A stretch of 48,455 nt of DNA from Bacteroidota bacterium (GTDB lineage: Bacteria > Bacteroidota > Bacteroidia > Flavobacteriales > Flavobacteriaceae), in NCBI GenBank assembly GCA_023457535.1, contig JAEWLN010000080.1, positions 1 through 48,455 on the forward strand, in the 5' to 3' direction. Below, one piece after another: positions 34,718-43,466 of the stretch (positions are counted from its first letter, which is position 1; every line of letters starts with the position of its first letter). The notes below the pieces were generated by a model, which was not told the DNA's origin, did not search any database, and was given only the letters and a program-made list of their open reading frames with translations. Made by a program: the position numbers and the translations under genes.

Positions 34718-37540
34718 TTAAGGGTTGATGGTTAAGCCTACGAACCACTGCTGTCCGATGCGACCTGCACCAATGACCTGCAAATAATCGTCTCCGAAAA
34801 GGTTGTTTCCGCCTACCTTGAGCACCGATTTGATCGATGGGAAGCCCATGGTGAGTTGCGCATCGAATACGGTGACCTCCGGAATCATGCCCTCAGCAAA
34901 CGTAGATTGCCACAGGTATTCGTTGCTCCATCTTACATTGGTGTTGAATCCGAGTTGGAACTTTGAAGTCTTGACCAAAGCATCGTTGCCCAACATCGCT
35001 TTCAAACGGTGCTTTGGCGTGTTGAAACCGGGGATGAAATCAGGATCTTCTGTTTCGTCAAAGTCAAACTGTGCGTGGTTGTAATTGACACCCAACTCAA
35101 AGTTGCGGTATACTTTTTTAGACAATCCTATACCAAAACCAACAGAAGTTACCGTAGCGTCTGTGTTGGTGTAGATCTGGAACGTACGCAAATCGCCACG
35201 GTCTACCGCCTCAGCACCATCTGCAGCACCCACTACGCCATACAACGGCGTCAGTACGCGTACCTGGTTCAAAAAGTCATTGTAGATGTTGTAGTAACCG
35301 TTGATGTCGATCGACAAATCATTGTTGATCACCGAGCGGTAACCCAATTCAAATGCCTGTACGCGTTCCGGCTTGACCAGATTGAAATCGGCTTTTTGCA
35401 GCACGCTCGCATCGCCCGTTTGGCGGAATGTCGTCACCGATTGGACGGTGTATGAATTGTTATACGCCATGTTTCCATCGAGCGTGACTTGCGCAGGTTG
35501 ACCCGCATCGATAGCGGCCTGGCTCACGTCGCGGATTTCTGTGTAACGCGAAAGGTTGTCCGGCGCCGATCCGATCAGCGCATAAACCGTTGGGCCCAGA
35601 TCAAGTCCGATGTACTGGTCCTGCGTGGTCGGGTTGCGGAAACCGGTTTGGTAAGAAAAACGGAAGTTGTGTACTTTGTTCGCTCCGGCAGCATAACCGA
35701 GCGCTACACGTGGAGAGAAAAATCCGTCGAAATTCTGGCTTTTGTCATAGCGCAGGGATGCGGTGAGTTTCAGGCGGTCTTCGGCAAGGAATTTCTTGAC
35801 CAATTGCGCGTAAGCTCCGAATTCTTCGTAACGTAGCGGCTTGTCGAAGTCGGTAAAGATCGTGCCCTCGGAGTCCATGATGTACTGTCTCCATGAACCG
35901 CCCACCTGAACTTCTGCAAATTTGATCTCGTTCTTGAAATTGTAATTCACATCACCGTGCCACAATTGGGAGTGATCGATGAATTTGGAACCGGTTTGCA
36001 GGTTCGGATCGTCAGCAGCAGCGGCCAAAGCGGTCTTGAATTCGGGGCTGCCCGGTATATAACGGCCCCGGTCGGCAACCGAACGCGCAATCATGTGCGA
36101 TACGGCCGGAGCCTGTCCGCCCAATGTAGATTGGATATAAGCTCCCGCATACTCGCCAAACCATTGGCTGTTGGCTTTCCACATGTTGTTGACGGCAAGA
36201 CCTGCAAAACGCATGTCGTAAGAATCGCCTGCATCTTCATCGGTCATGTAAAAACGAACGAAGAAGTTGTCCTTCTTGAGCTCGATCTTGTTCTGGTTCA
36301 TGTAGAAATTCTTGAGATAATACCGGTTTGCACCTTGATAAATGGTGTTTCCTGTTCCGATTTTACTCTGGAGGATGATCTCAAAATCGTTGTCCCACGG
36401 CTTAAAGTGAAGCGAGAAATCAGCCTTTACGTTGCGGATTTTATTATCGCTCATGTCTTGTTCGAGGTAACCGGTACGGCTGACATCCGCACTAGGCAGC
36501 AAGTTTACGGCGCTTGCCGGGATGATTCCGCGGGCAGCAAGGATTTCCCCAACGCCGCGAAGGTTGGCGCGCGCCTCATCACCGTAGATGTTCAAACCAT
36601 CGTAGTCGAGGTTGACAGCGTGTCCGATGGCATTGGGGTTGTCCATCACGTTCGAGTTCTCCACGTTTCTGGTATCATTGGCGATCCATTCCGTGGCTTT
36701 GAGGAACGTAAAATTGGCTTTGGCCGCAAAATGCCTGGTGAATTTCTTGGCGGCGCGGATTCCTACATCCCAGTAATCATTGGTTCCGGCAGCATCCTGA
36801 GTGGTTTGTCCGTATTTAAGATAGGTGCTGATGCCTTCGTTGATGAACGGGCTTTTGGAGTTCATGAACAAAATTCCGTTGAACGCGTTGGCGCCGTAAA
36901 GGGCCGATGATGCGCCCGGAAGCAATTCCACATTGGCCACATCAAGTTCTGAAATCCCGATCAGGTTGCCAAGCACGAAGTTCAGCGCCGGAGACGAATT
37001 GTCCATTCCGTCAACGAGCTGCATAAAGCGCGTGTTGGCCACGGTCGCAAAACCGCGCGTGTTGATCGATTTAAATGACAATGAACTGGTGTTGAAGTGT
37101 ACTTCTTTCAGGTTTTCGAGTCCGTCGTAATACGAGGCGGCCGTTGTGGTTTTGATCTGCTGCTGGCTCATGCGTTCGATCGTAACGGGCGATTCAATTA
37201 CGCGTTCAGGCGTACGCGACGCCGACACGACGATTTCATCGAGTTTGTTTTCCTGATCGCTCAGCGCGACACTGATGGATTGGTTGTTCGACTGCACCTG
37301 GGCGGTTTTGGTTCCGTAGCCCACACTGGAAACTTCGACTGAAAACGGCGGCGTTGCGCTCGTGGTCAATGTGAATTTTCCTGCGTCATCGGTGACCGTC
37401 CCTGTGCTTTCGCCTGCGACTTTGACATTGGCGCCCGGCACGGGTTGTCCGGTGTTGTCCGTCACTGAACCTGTAACCGTCGTTTGGGCATGCAAGACGC
37501 CGCAAAACAACAATGACAAAATAAATAAGTACACTTTCAT
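34718..37540 (-). CDS. TonB-dependent outer membrane receptor
   Basis: Protein of 940 residues from the ATG at 37540; the signal peptide ends near LHAQ. About 20-100 is a carboxypeptidase-like regulatory domain (VTGSVTDNTGQPVPGANVKV). Then come a TonB box-like region (LDEIVVSASRTPERV), a plug (FKSINTRGFATVANTRFMQLVDGMDNSS, VELLPGASSALYGANAFNGI) and a beta-barrel ending in GQQWFVGLTINP. It imports a ligand across the outer membrane using TonB energy. It is not a SusC: there is no SusD gene, and the partner is a secreted SGNH lipoprotein. I find no perfect TAnnTTTG upstream; TATTTTGG is a near match. Confidence 0.95.
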   Translation of the reverse strand: MKVYLFILSLLFCGVLHAQTTVTGSVTDNTGQPVPGANVKVAGESTGTVTDDAGKFTLTTSATPPFSVEVSSVGYGTKTAQVQSNNQSISVALSDQENKLDEIVVSASRTPERVIESPVTIERMSQQQIKTTTAASYYDGLENLKEVHFNTSSLSFKSINTRGFATVANTRFMQLVDGMDNSSPALNFVLGNLIGISELDVANVELLPGASSALYGANAFNGILFMNSKSPFINEGISTYLKYGQTTQDAAGTNDYWDVGIRAAKKFTRHFAAKANFTFLKATEWIANDTRNVENSNVMDNPNAIGHAVNLDYDGLNIYGDEARANLRGVGEILAARGIIPASAVNLLPSADVSRTGYLEQDMSDNKIRNVKADFSLHFKPWDNDFEIILQSKIGTGNTIYQGANRYYLKNFYMNQNKIELKKDNFFVRFYMTDEDAGDSYDMRFAGLAVNNMWKANSQWFGEYAGAYIQSTLGGQAPAVSHMIARSVADRGRYIPGSPEFKTALAAAADDPNLQTGSKFIDHSQLWHGDVNYNFKNEIKFAEVQVGGSWRQYIMDSEGTIFTDFDKPLRYEEFGAYAQLVKKFLAEDRLKLTASLRYDKSQNFDGFFSPRVALGYAAGANKVHNFRFSYQTGFRNPTTQDQYIGLDLGPTVYALIGSAPDNLSRYTEIRDVSQAAIDAGQPAQVTLDGNMAYNNSYTVQSVTTFRQTGDASVLQKADFNLVKPERVQAFELGYRSVINNDLSIDINGYYNIYNDFLNQVRVLTPLYGVVGAADGAEAVDRGDLRTFQIYTNTDATVTSVGFGIGLSKKVYRNFELGVNYNHAQFDFDETEDPDFIPGFNTPKHRLKAMLGNDALVKTSKFQLGFNTNVRWSNEYLWQSTFAEGMIPEVTVFDAQLTMGFPSIKSVLKVGGNNLFGDDYLQVIGAGRIGQQWFVGLTINP

Positions 37541-37579
37541 CTGGTTAAATTTGATTGGTTTATACCCGCCAAAATACAA

Positions 37580-37786
37580 ATATTTTTAACATTGTTAAAA
37601 ATGGGTGAGAAATATTTAAAAAATGGCAATACAGACGCAATTTTTTTAACTATTTGATATAAACTTATTTTAAACTTTTATTAACATTTCAGTCATAATG
37701 CTGTAAAAAATACTATGCATACATATAAAATGCGCACAAAATTGTATTTATTTCAAAAAAAATATTTTACCAACAGGATATAAACA
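37580..37786. other. AT-rich intergenic region between glmS and the TonB receptor gene
   Basis: Very AT-rich with several T- and A-runs. It contains no open frame of note and, apart from the terminator at its left-hand gene, nothing that I can identify. Confidence 0.5.
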
Positions 37787-37812
37787 AAAAGCGGGAACAG
37801 GTCCCGCTTTTA
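37787..37812 (-). terminator. Intrinsic terminator of glmS
   Basis: AAAAGCGGGA (37787-37796) pairs with TCCCGCTTTT (37802-37811) around a five-base loop; on the minus strand a T-run follows. Confidence 0.85.
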
Positions 37813-37832
37813 TTATATATGGTGCAAATTTG

Positions 37833-39680
37833 CTATTCTACTGTCACCGATTTGGCCAGATTTCGCGGCTGATCTACATTGCATCCGCGCATCACGGCGA
37901 TGTGATACGACAATAATTGCAACGGAATGGTCGTCAAAAGCGGCGACAAAGCATCGGACGTATCCGGAATCTCGATTACATAATCGGCCAGTTCGCGCAC
38001 CTGCGTATCGCCCTGGGTAACCACAGCAATGATTTTCCCGCTGCGCGATTTGATTTCCTGGATATTAGAAACAACCTTATCGTAGTGGCCTTGTCTTGGC
38101 GCAATCACAATCACAGGCATCTGCTCGTCGATGAGTGCAATGGGGCCGTGTTTCATTTCGGCGGCCGGATAACCCTCGGCGTGTATGTATGAAATTTCTT
38201 TTAATTTAAGCGCGCCTTCGAGTGCTACGGGGAAATTGTATCCGCGCCCGAGGTACAGGCAATTCGGGGAATCCTTGAATTTAGCGGCGATCGTCTTGGC
38301 CACATCGTTGGTTTGCAAAGCTTCCTGCACTTTTTCGGGGATGATCTCAAGTTCCTGCAAATAGCGGTGGAAATCTGAATTGGACAAAGTGCCTTTGGCC
38401 TTGGCCAGACGCAATGCAATCATCGTCAGCACGGTAATTTGCGTCGTAAATGCCTTGGTCGATGCCACCCCGATTTCCGGCCCGGCGTGCGTGTAAGCAC
38501 CTGCATGCGTTTCGCGCGAAATCGATGATCCGACGACATTACAAACGCCAAACACAAACGCCCCTCTTTCCTTAGCGAGTTTTATCGCGGCCAACGTATC
38601 GGCGGTTTCGCCCGATTGCGAGATCGGAATCACCACATCCCCCGGATTGATGATCGGGTTCCTGTATCGGAATTCAGAAGCATATTCGACCTCTACCGGA
38701 ATGCGCGTAAATTCTTCAAAAATATATTCGGCGACAAGTCCTGCGTGCCATGACGTTCCGCATGCGACGATCAGGATACGGTCTGCATTGAGGAATTTTT
38801 CGAGGTTGTCCTCCACGCCTGCCATCTGGATCAAGCCTTCATTGGCGTGCAGACGGCCGCGGTACGTGTCCTTGATCACGCTTGGCTGCTCGTAGATTTC
38901 CTTGAGCATAAAGTGGTCGTAACCGCCTTTTTCGATCTGCTCGAGGTTCATCTGAAGCTCCTGGATGTAAGGATCGACAATGGAATCGTCCTTGATCTTG
39001 CGTATTTTGAGCGGTTTGTTCAATCGGATCACGGCCATTTCCTCATCCTCGAGGTAAATCGCGTTAGAGGTATACTCGATGAACGGCGAGGCATCGGAAG
39101 CCACGAAAAATTCGTCCTTTCCTACGCCAATGGCCAGCGGGCTGCCCAAACGCGCGGCCACGATCTCATCGGGTTTCTTTTTGTCGAATACGCATATCGC
39201 ATACGCGCCCACGACCTGGTTCAGCGCTACCTGTACGGCCTTGCCCAATTTGAGGTTTTCCTGTTTCTGGACATCTTCGATCAGGTTGACGAGCACTTCT
39301 GTATCGGTGTCCGACCGGAATTTGTACCCGCGCTTGATGAGTTCTTTTTTAAGCGGCTCGTAATTTTCGATGATTCCGTTGTGGATGATCACCAATTCGC
39401 CTGAGTTGGACACATGCGGATGCGAGTTCACATCGTTCGGCACACCATGGGTTGCCCAACGCGTATGCCCGATCCCGATGGTTCCGGTGGTGGTGATCTC
39501 GCGAGCGGATTTTTGCTCAAGATCCGACACTTTTCCCTTGGTTTTTGACAACTTTACGCTTTGTCCGTCATAAATCATGACGCCGGCGCTGTCGTATCCT
39601 CTATATTCGAGACGTTTTAATCCTTTGATCACAATCGGATAGGCTTCCCTGTGTCCGATGTACCCAACAATTCCACACAT
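37833..39680 (-). CDS. glmS: Glutamine-fructose-6-phosphate aminotransferase (isomerizing)
   Basis: Cytosolic enzyme, 615 residues, that makes glucosamine-6-phosphate for peptidoglycan and LPS. Cys2 directly after the start Met (MCGIVGYIG) is the glutaminase nucleophile, which fixes the start at 39680. The N-terminal amidotransferase part shows RLEYRGYDSAG, HTRWATHG and HNGIIENY. Two SIS domains follow (ACGTSWHA, ISQSGETADT, GRGYNFPVALEGALKLKE). The C-terminus NLAKSVTVE is the family ending. It lies five bases after DUF4270. No glmS ribozyme is seen. Confidence 0.98.
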   Translation of the reverse strand: MCGIVGYIGHREAYPIVIKGLKRLEYRGYDSAGVMIYDGQSVKLSKTKGKVSDLEQKSAREITTTGTIGIGHTRWATHGVPNDVNSHPHVSNSGELVIIHNGIIENYEPLKKELIKRGYKFRSDTDTEVLVNLIEDVQKQENLKLGKAVQVALNQVVGAYAICVFDKKKPDEIVAARLGSPLAIGVGKDEFFVASDASPFIEYTSNAIYLEDEEMAVIRLNKPLKIRKIKDDSIVDPYIQELQMNLEQIEKGGYDHFMLKEIYEQPSVIKDTYRGRLHANEGLIQMAGVEDNLEKFLNADRILIVACGTSWHAGLVAEYIFEEFTRIPVEVEYASEFRYRNPIINPGDVVIPISQSGETADTLAAIKLAKERGAFVFGVCNVVGSSISRETHAGAYTHAGPEIGVASTKAFTTQITVLTMIALRLAKAKGTLSNSDFHRYLQELEIIPEKVQEALQTNDVAKTIAAKFKDSPNCLYLGRGYNFPVALEGALKLKEISYIHAEGYPAAEMKHGPIALIDEQMPVIVIAPRQGHYDKVVSNIQEIKSRSGKIIAVVTQGDTQVRELADYVIEIPDTSDALSPLLTTIPLQLLSYHIAVMRGCNVDQPRNLAKSVTVE

Positions 39681-39685
39681 AAGTA

Positions 39686-41299
39686 CTAATTTGGTTTCGT
39701 AAAATAAATCGTTAGTTTCGCGCGCTTGTCCGCCGGAACATTGTCCGAGCCGCCCCACAGCACCGTCCCGAATGGGTTGGCGATATTCATTTGGGGGGTG
39801 TCTTTCAACAAGAACGAGGCAAATGTATCAAGTTGTGGTAAAACTTTTGGTGTCTTAAGGCTTTTATTCGATGTAACGTTAATATTCTCGGTGACTACCA
39901 ACCCGAGCTTGACATTGGTGATCGTGTCATTGGTCATAAGCTTGCGTAAATGGTTGGTAATTCTTACTTTATAACGATTGCCGCGCTCCCCGACGCGCTC
40001 GATAATACCGCCGTGAAACTTCTTATTGTACTTGTTTGACGAAAACGACGTCGACTGGTCTGTCGTATAATCGATCAACGGGATTTTATTGTTGATGTCG
40101 TACAGGTAAATGCGGCTTGGTTCGATGGTCTCGAGCCCCATCGTGGCATTGTCTATATAAAAGGACACGCTTGCATCGTTGATCAGCCAGTTGTTCCGGA
40201 CGGCATCGCGCAGCGCATCGAGGTCTGCCTTGGATTTGAACAATTCGATAACGGCCATTGAACCCGGTCCGCCTTTGACAAACAGTCTCTCGTCGCCCAG
40301 GACCGGATTGGCTCCCGACAACGCATTGTCATACGCCGCAGTGGTTTGGTGCTCGAACAAATTGACCGACCGGCCGGAAAGATTGAGCGTCATTATCTTA
40401 TTTTCAGTAGCCGGCGTGGGAACTTCCGGCGTAGGCTCGCTGACATATTCGTGGTAATAGATTTTGATCGTGCCTTTGCTGATGTCGAGCATTGCAAGTG
40501 CCCCCGGATCGGCGCCCGACTCAGCGACCTTCAGATGCAACCCGCGGAAATAATTTGTAAAAACGCTGTTGTTGACCAAATTGCCCGATGCCGCTTCAGC
40601 CATGATCTTATTGGCAAAAAACTCCTTATTGAGCAACACTTCAAGACCCGGGCCTACTTTGACTTTCTCGCCGTCTTCATTCTCAGAGAACAATCCGGTG
40701 TCGGAGAACACAAATTCCGTGTTTTGCGCAGCCGTTTCCGAATCGTTGAGCGGCGTGGTCCCCATATAGTTTTCAAAAAGCGCCGTTTGGTCCGAGTAGT
40801 ATTTTTGCACCAACCCGGTTTCAGGGTCCACCGAACGCTGGAAGAACAGCGATTCATAGACTTTCAGGTCGATCTTTGACGTTTTGTTGTAAACCGAATC
40901 GAGCCTGTATTTATTGGGTTGGGCAGCGTCAGATTCCGTAGTGAGCAACGTGCTGAAATAGGGAATGTTGAGCACGACCTTGTCCACCACAGGCACACGC
41001 GCATAATTGATCGTCGTGGGCTGCACAGTGAGCAGGGCCTGGACGGCAATGTGCGCCTTGGTCTTGCCAAAGACCGGATTATTGTAAATGCCGAGCTGTT
41101 GTACCGGCAAATTACTCGTCTCTACCGGACCGATCGCCTGGTTGTAGGTAAGGATCGGGTAATCCTCAGGCGTGCCGAACTCGAAATTGTCATCGCCCAC
41201 AATGTTGGCGCCGATCTCATTCGGATCATTGTCGCAAGCCACGAACAAACCGGTAAAAAATAATACTGTAAAAGAGGTAATCAGGGAATTGAATCTCAT
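39686..41299 (-). CDS. DUF4270 lipoprotein
   Basis: Protein of 537 residues with a signal peptide and lipobox FVAC (Cys22), then DNDPNEIG. The body is beta-rich with alternating polar/hydrophobic strands and fits the DUF4270 family found in Bacteroidetes next to glycogen synthase and glmS genes. It is predicted to be anchored in the outer membrane or on the surface. It lies nine bases after the glycogen synthase-like gene and five bases before glmS, so the three are one transcriptional unit. The function of DUF4270 is unknown. Confidence 0.85.
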   Translation of the reverse strand: MRFNSLITSFTVLFFTGLFVACDNDPNEIGANIVGDDNFEFGTPEDYPILTYNQAIGPVETSNLPVQQLGIYNNPVFGKTKAHIAVQALLTVQPTTINYARVPVVDKVVLNIPYFSTLLTTESDAAQPNKYRLDSVYNKTSKIDLKVYESLFFQRSVDPETGLVQKYYSDQTALFENYMGTTPLNDSETAAQNTEFVFSDTGLFSENEDGEKVKVGPGLEVLLNKEFFANKIMAEAASGNLVNNSVFTNYFRGLHLKVAESGADPGALAMLDISKGTIKIYYHEYVSEPTPEVPTPATENKIMTLNLSGRSVNLFEHQTTAAYDNALSGANPVLGDERLFVKGGPGSMAVIELFKSKADLDALRDAVRNNWLINDASVSFYIDNATMGLETIEPSRIYLYDINNKIPLIDYTTDQSTSFSSNKYNKKFHGGIIERVGERGNRYKVRITNHLRKLMTNDTITNVKLGLVVTENINVTSNKSLKTPKVLPQLDTFASFLLKDTPQMNIANPFGTVLWGGSDNVPADKRAKLTIYFTKPN

Positions 41300-41308
41300 C
41301 GTAAATGT

Positions 41309-42115
41309 TTAAAGCACAGTTTCTCTGTAGAAATTGGTGTACGCCTCAGCGAACTTTTCTTTGCCGACGAAAGGTAGAAAAGGTTTTTCCGACGACTCTA
41401 TAAATTTTGTTAAACTTGCCGGCAGGCTGTCCGAGGCGATGACGACCGCATCGGAGTGGCTGACAGCGGTTTTGAGAATGTTCTCATACGTAGGGGTTTC
41501 GAGAAACTGGACCGCATCGGCCGGAATGTTGTCGAATTTGACCTTGTTGACCATCTCCATATCGAGCGTGCCTTCGAACGACGGCGTGTAGACAGAGGTA
41601 ACGATTTTGGTATCGGCAAACAACGCCTCGTCCTTATAATAGTGTTTCATGTAAATCGGCAACAGCGAGGCGAGCCAGCCGTGCACATGAATGATATCGG
41701 GCACCCAATTGAGTTTTTTGACCGTTTCGACAACGCCTTTGGCAAAGAAGATCGCGCGTTCGTCGTTGTCCGGATACAGCACGCCTTCTTCGTCGGTAAA
41801 GGTGGCTTTGCGCTTGAAATATTCGTCGTTGTCGATAAAGTAAACCTGGATGCGCTCTTTGGGGATCGACGCCACTTTAATGATCAGCGGCATGTCGAGG
41901 TCATTGACGACCAGATTCATTCCCGAGAGCCGGATTACTTCGTGCAACTGGTGTCTCCGCTCATTAATATTCCCGTATCGCGGCATGAAAATCCTGATTT
42001 GCCCGCCCTGATCGTTGATCATTTTAGGCACGTCATAGGACATTAAAGAAACCTCATTTTCAGCCAGGTAAGGCACCACTTCAGACGATACGTACAATAT
42101 CTTCTTATCCTCCAT
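41309..42115 (-). CDS. Short glycogen/starch synthase-like protein (N-terminal GT5 domain only)
   Basis: Protein of 268 residues from the ATG at 42115. It matches the starch-synthase catalytic (GT5) N-terminal domain: KKILYVSSEVVPYL, VPKMINDQGGQIRIFMPRYG, IHVHGWLASLLPIYMKHY and SVYTPSFEG. Full GT5 synthases have about 480 residues with a second Rossmann domain carrying the ADP-glucose site; this protein stops near the domain boundary with a clean stop codon. The ADP-glucose loop KTGGL is replaced by an ENEVSL-like segment. Short versions are usual in Flavobacteria, so it is probably an intact protein of altered function, not a truncation. Confidence 0.85.
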   Translation of the reverse strand: MEDKKILYVSSEVVPYLAENEVSLMSYDVPKMINDQGGQIRIFMPRYGNINERRHQLHEVIRLSGMNLVVNDLDMPLIIKVASIPKERIQVYFIDNDEYFKRKATFTDEEGVLYPDNDERAIFFAKGVVETVKKLNWVPDIIHVHGWLASLLPIYMKHYYKDEALFADTKIVTSVYTPSFEGTLDMEMVNKVKFDNIPADAVQFLETPTYENILKTAVSHSDAVVIASDSLPASLTKFIESSEKPFLPFVGKEKFAEAYTNFYRETVL

Positions 42116-42154
42116 ATCCAAATTTTACTTTACTTATTGTCAACAAAAAACACG

Positions 42155-42162
42155 CAAAATTA
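42155..42162 (-). promoter_or_regulatory. -7 promoter box of the glycogen synthase-like/DUF4270/glmS unit
   Basis: On the minus strand TAATTTTG matches TAnnTTTG, 40 bases before the ATG. Divergent from panC. Confidence 0.5.
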
Positions 42163-42194
42163 CAAAATTTTATGCAGTTTCCATACTATATGCG

Positions 42195-42202
42195 TAAGTT
42201 TG
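42195..42202 (+). promoter_or_regulatory. -7 promoter box of panC
   Basis: TAAGTTTG matches TAnnTTTG, 23 bases before the panC ATG. Confidence 0.5.
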
Positions 42203-42224
42203 CATCTTATTTAATTGCTACTGC

Positions 42225-43088
42225 ATGCTCATTTTCAACCGCCCAGTTGATTTGAAGGCCCATCTGCAAAAGGTGGCGCCGGCAACCAACAACCGTCGCG
42301 AGCAAACAATCGGATTTGTTCCCACGATGGGCGCCCTGCACGACGGCCACCTTTCGCTGCTTTCCACCTCGATGAAAGCCAACGACCTAACGGTTATCAG
42401 CATCTTTGTCAATCCGACCCAATTCAACAACCCGGAGGATCTCGCACGATATCCGCGCACGCTCGGGCAGGACGTGGCGCGCATCGGCACGCTCAGCGCA
42501 AGCATCATCGTTTTTGCCCCTTCGGTCGATGATATCTACGATGGAAATACCGTCTCGGAGCACTTTGACTTTGACGGACTCGAGCACCAGATGGAAGGCC
42601 GGTTCAGACCCGGGCATTTTGACGGTGTAGGCACGATCGTCAGGCGGCTATTTGAAATCGTCGGGCCCGACAACGCTTATTTTGGCGAAAAGGATTTCCA
42701 GCAGTTGCAGATCGTGAGAAAACTTGTGGCCAAAACCGGATTGCCTGTCAATGTCATCGGCTGCCCGATTTTCCGCGAAGCCAACGGTTTGGCAATGAGC
42801 TCGCGCAATGAACGGTTGTCTGCGGCCGAGCGCGAACAGGCATCGGTAATTTACCGCACGCTGCAGCAGGCCCGAACGCTGTTTGGGACCCAGGATGTAA
42901 AACAAGTCAGCGATTTTGTGACCGGTGTTTTTGACCATACCGCCGGCTTTACCCTTGAATATTTCGAGATCGCCGACGAAAGCACACTCCAGCCGGCTAC
43001 GGTCATCGAGCCGGGTAAAAAGTACCGCGCGTTCATTGCTGTGTTTGTTAACAATATCAGATTGATTGATACAATTTCACTAAATTAA
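42225..43088 (+). CDS. panC: Pantoate-beta-alanine ligase
   Basis: Cytosolic ATP-dependent ligase that makes pantothenate from pantoate and beta-alanine. The 287 residues show FVPTMGALHDGH (31-42, nucleotide-binding HxGH), IFVNPTQFNNPEDLARYPRT, EGRFRPGHFDGVGTIV, GEKDFQQLQ and MSSRNERLS. The substrate beta-alanine is made by PanD, encoded next, 14 bases downstream. panD has its own promoter-like sequence as well, so panC may not be its only driver. Confidence 0.97.
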   Translation: MLIFNRPVDLKAHLQKVAPATNNRREQTIGFVPTMGALHDGHLSLLSTSMKANDLTVISIFVNPTQFNNPEDLARYPRTLGQDVARIGTLSASIIVFAPSVDDIYDGNTVSEHFDFDGLEHQMEGRFRPGHFDGVGTIVRRLFEIVGPDNAYFGEKDFQQLQIVRKLVAKTGLPVNVIGCPIFREANGLAMSSRNERLSAAEREQASVIYRTLQQARTLFGTQDVKQVSDFVTGVFDHTAGFTLEYFEIADESTLQPATVIEPGKKYRAFIAVFVNNIRLIDTISLN

Positions 43089-43098
43089 ATTACCTTTG
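43066..43098 (+). promoter_or_regulatory. Promoter of panD, probably leaderless
   Basis: TTG (43066-43068), 22 bases, then TACCTTTG (43091-43098). The panD ATG begins five bases after the G, so the transcript may be leaderless. The promoter lies inside the panC end. Confidence 0.5.
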
Positions 43099-43102
43099 CC
43101 CC

Positions 43103-43453
43103 ATGCAAGTTCATGTAGTAAAATCCAAGATTCATCGCGTTACGGTCACGGGCGCCGATCTGAATTACATCGGCAGCATCACCATTGACGAAGCGCTCAT
43201 GGAAGCGGCCAACCTGATCGAAGGCGAAAAAGTGTCGATCGTCAACGTCAACAACGGCGAGCGACTCGAAACCTACGTCATCAAAGGCAACCGCAACAGC
43301 GGCGAAATTACGCTCAACGGACCGGCCGCGCGTAAGGTACACCAAGGCGATATCATCATCATCATCGCATACGGCATACTCGATATCGAGGCGGCCAAGC
43401 AGTTCAAACCGGCATTGATCTTTCCAAACGAGAAGAACAACTCGCTGACTTAA
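43103..43453 (+). CDS. panD: Aspartate 1-decarboxylase proenzyme
   Basis: Pyruvoyl enzyme that makes beta-alanine from aspartate. The 116-residue proenzyme contains the self-processing site Gly24-Ser25 in YIGSITID; Ser25 becomes the pyruvoyl group. Other family parts are HRVTVTGADL and the NGPAARKVHQGDIIIIIAYG region. Size and motif spacing are normal. It lies between panC and a flippase-like membrane gene (13 bases), likely all co-transcribed. Confidence 0.97.
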   Translation: MQVHVVKSKIHRVTVTGADLNYIGSITIDEALMEAANLIEGEKVSIVNVNNGERLETYVIKGNRNSGEITLNGPAARKVHQGDIIIIIAYGILDIEAAKQFKPALIFPNEKNNSLT

Positions 43454-43466
43454 CTGCAGGATTCCC

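Noticed and set aside
34718..37540. SusC-type receptor of a polysaccharide locus
   Set aside because: No SusD, glycoside hydrolase or sensor gene is nearby; the partner is an SGNH lipoprotein.
37580..37832. glmS ribozyme or another riboswitch
   Set aside because: This is the 3' side of glmS. At its 5' side only five bases separate it from DUF4270, so there is no space for a ribozyme.
41309..42115. Glycogen synthase truncated by frameshift
   Set aside because: I see no continuation of the second GT domain in any frame downstream; the DUF4270 gene begins nine bases later, and short forms are usual in the group.
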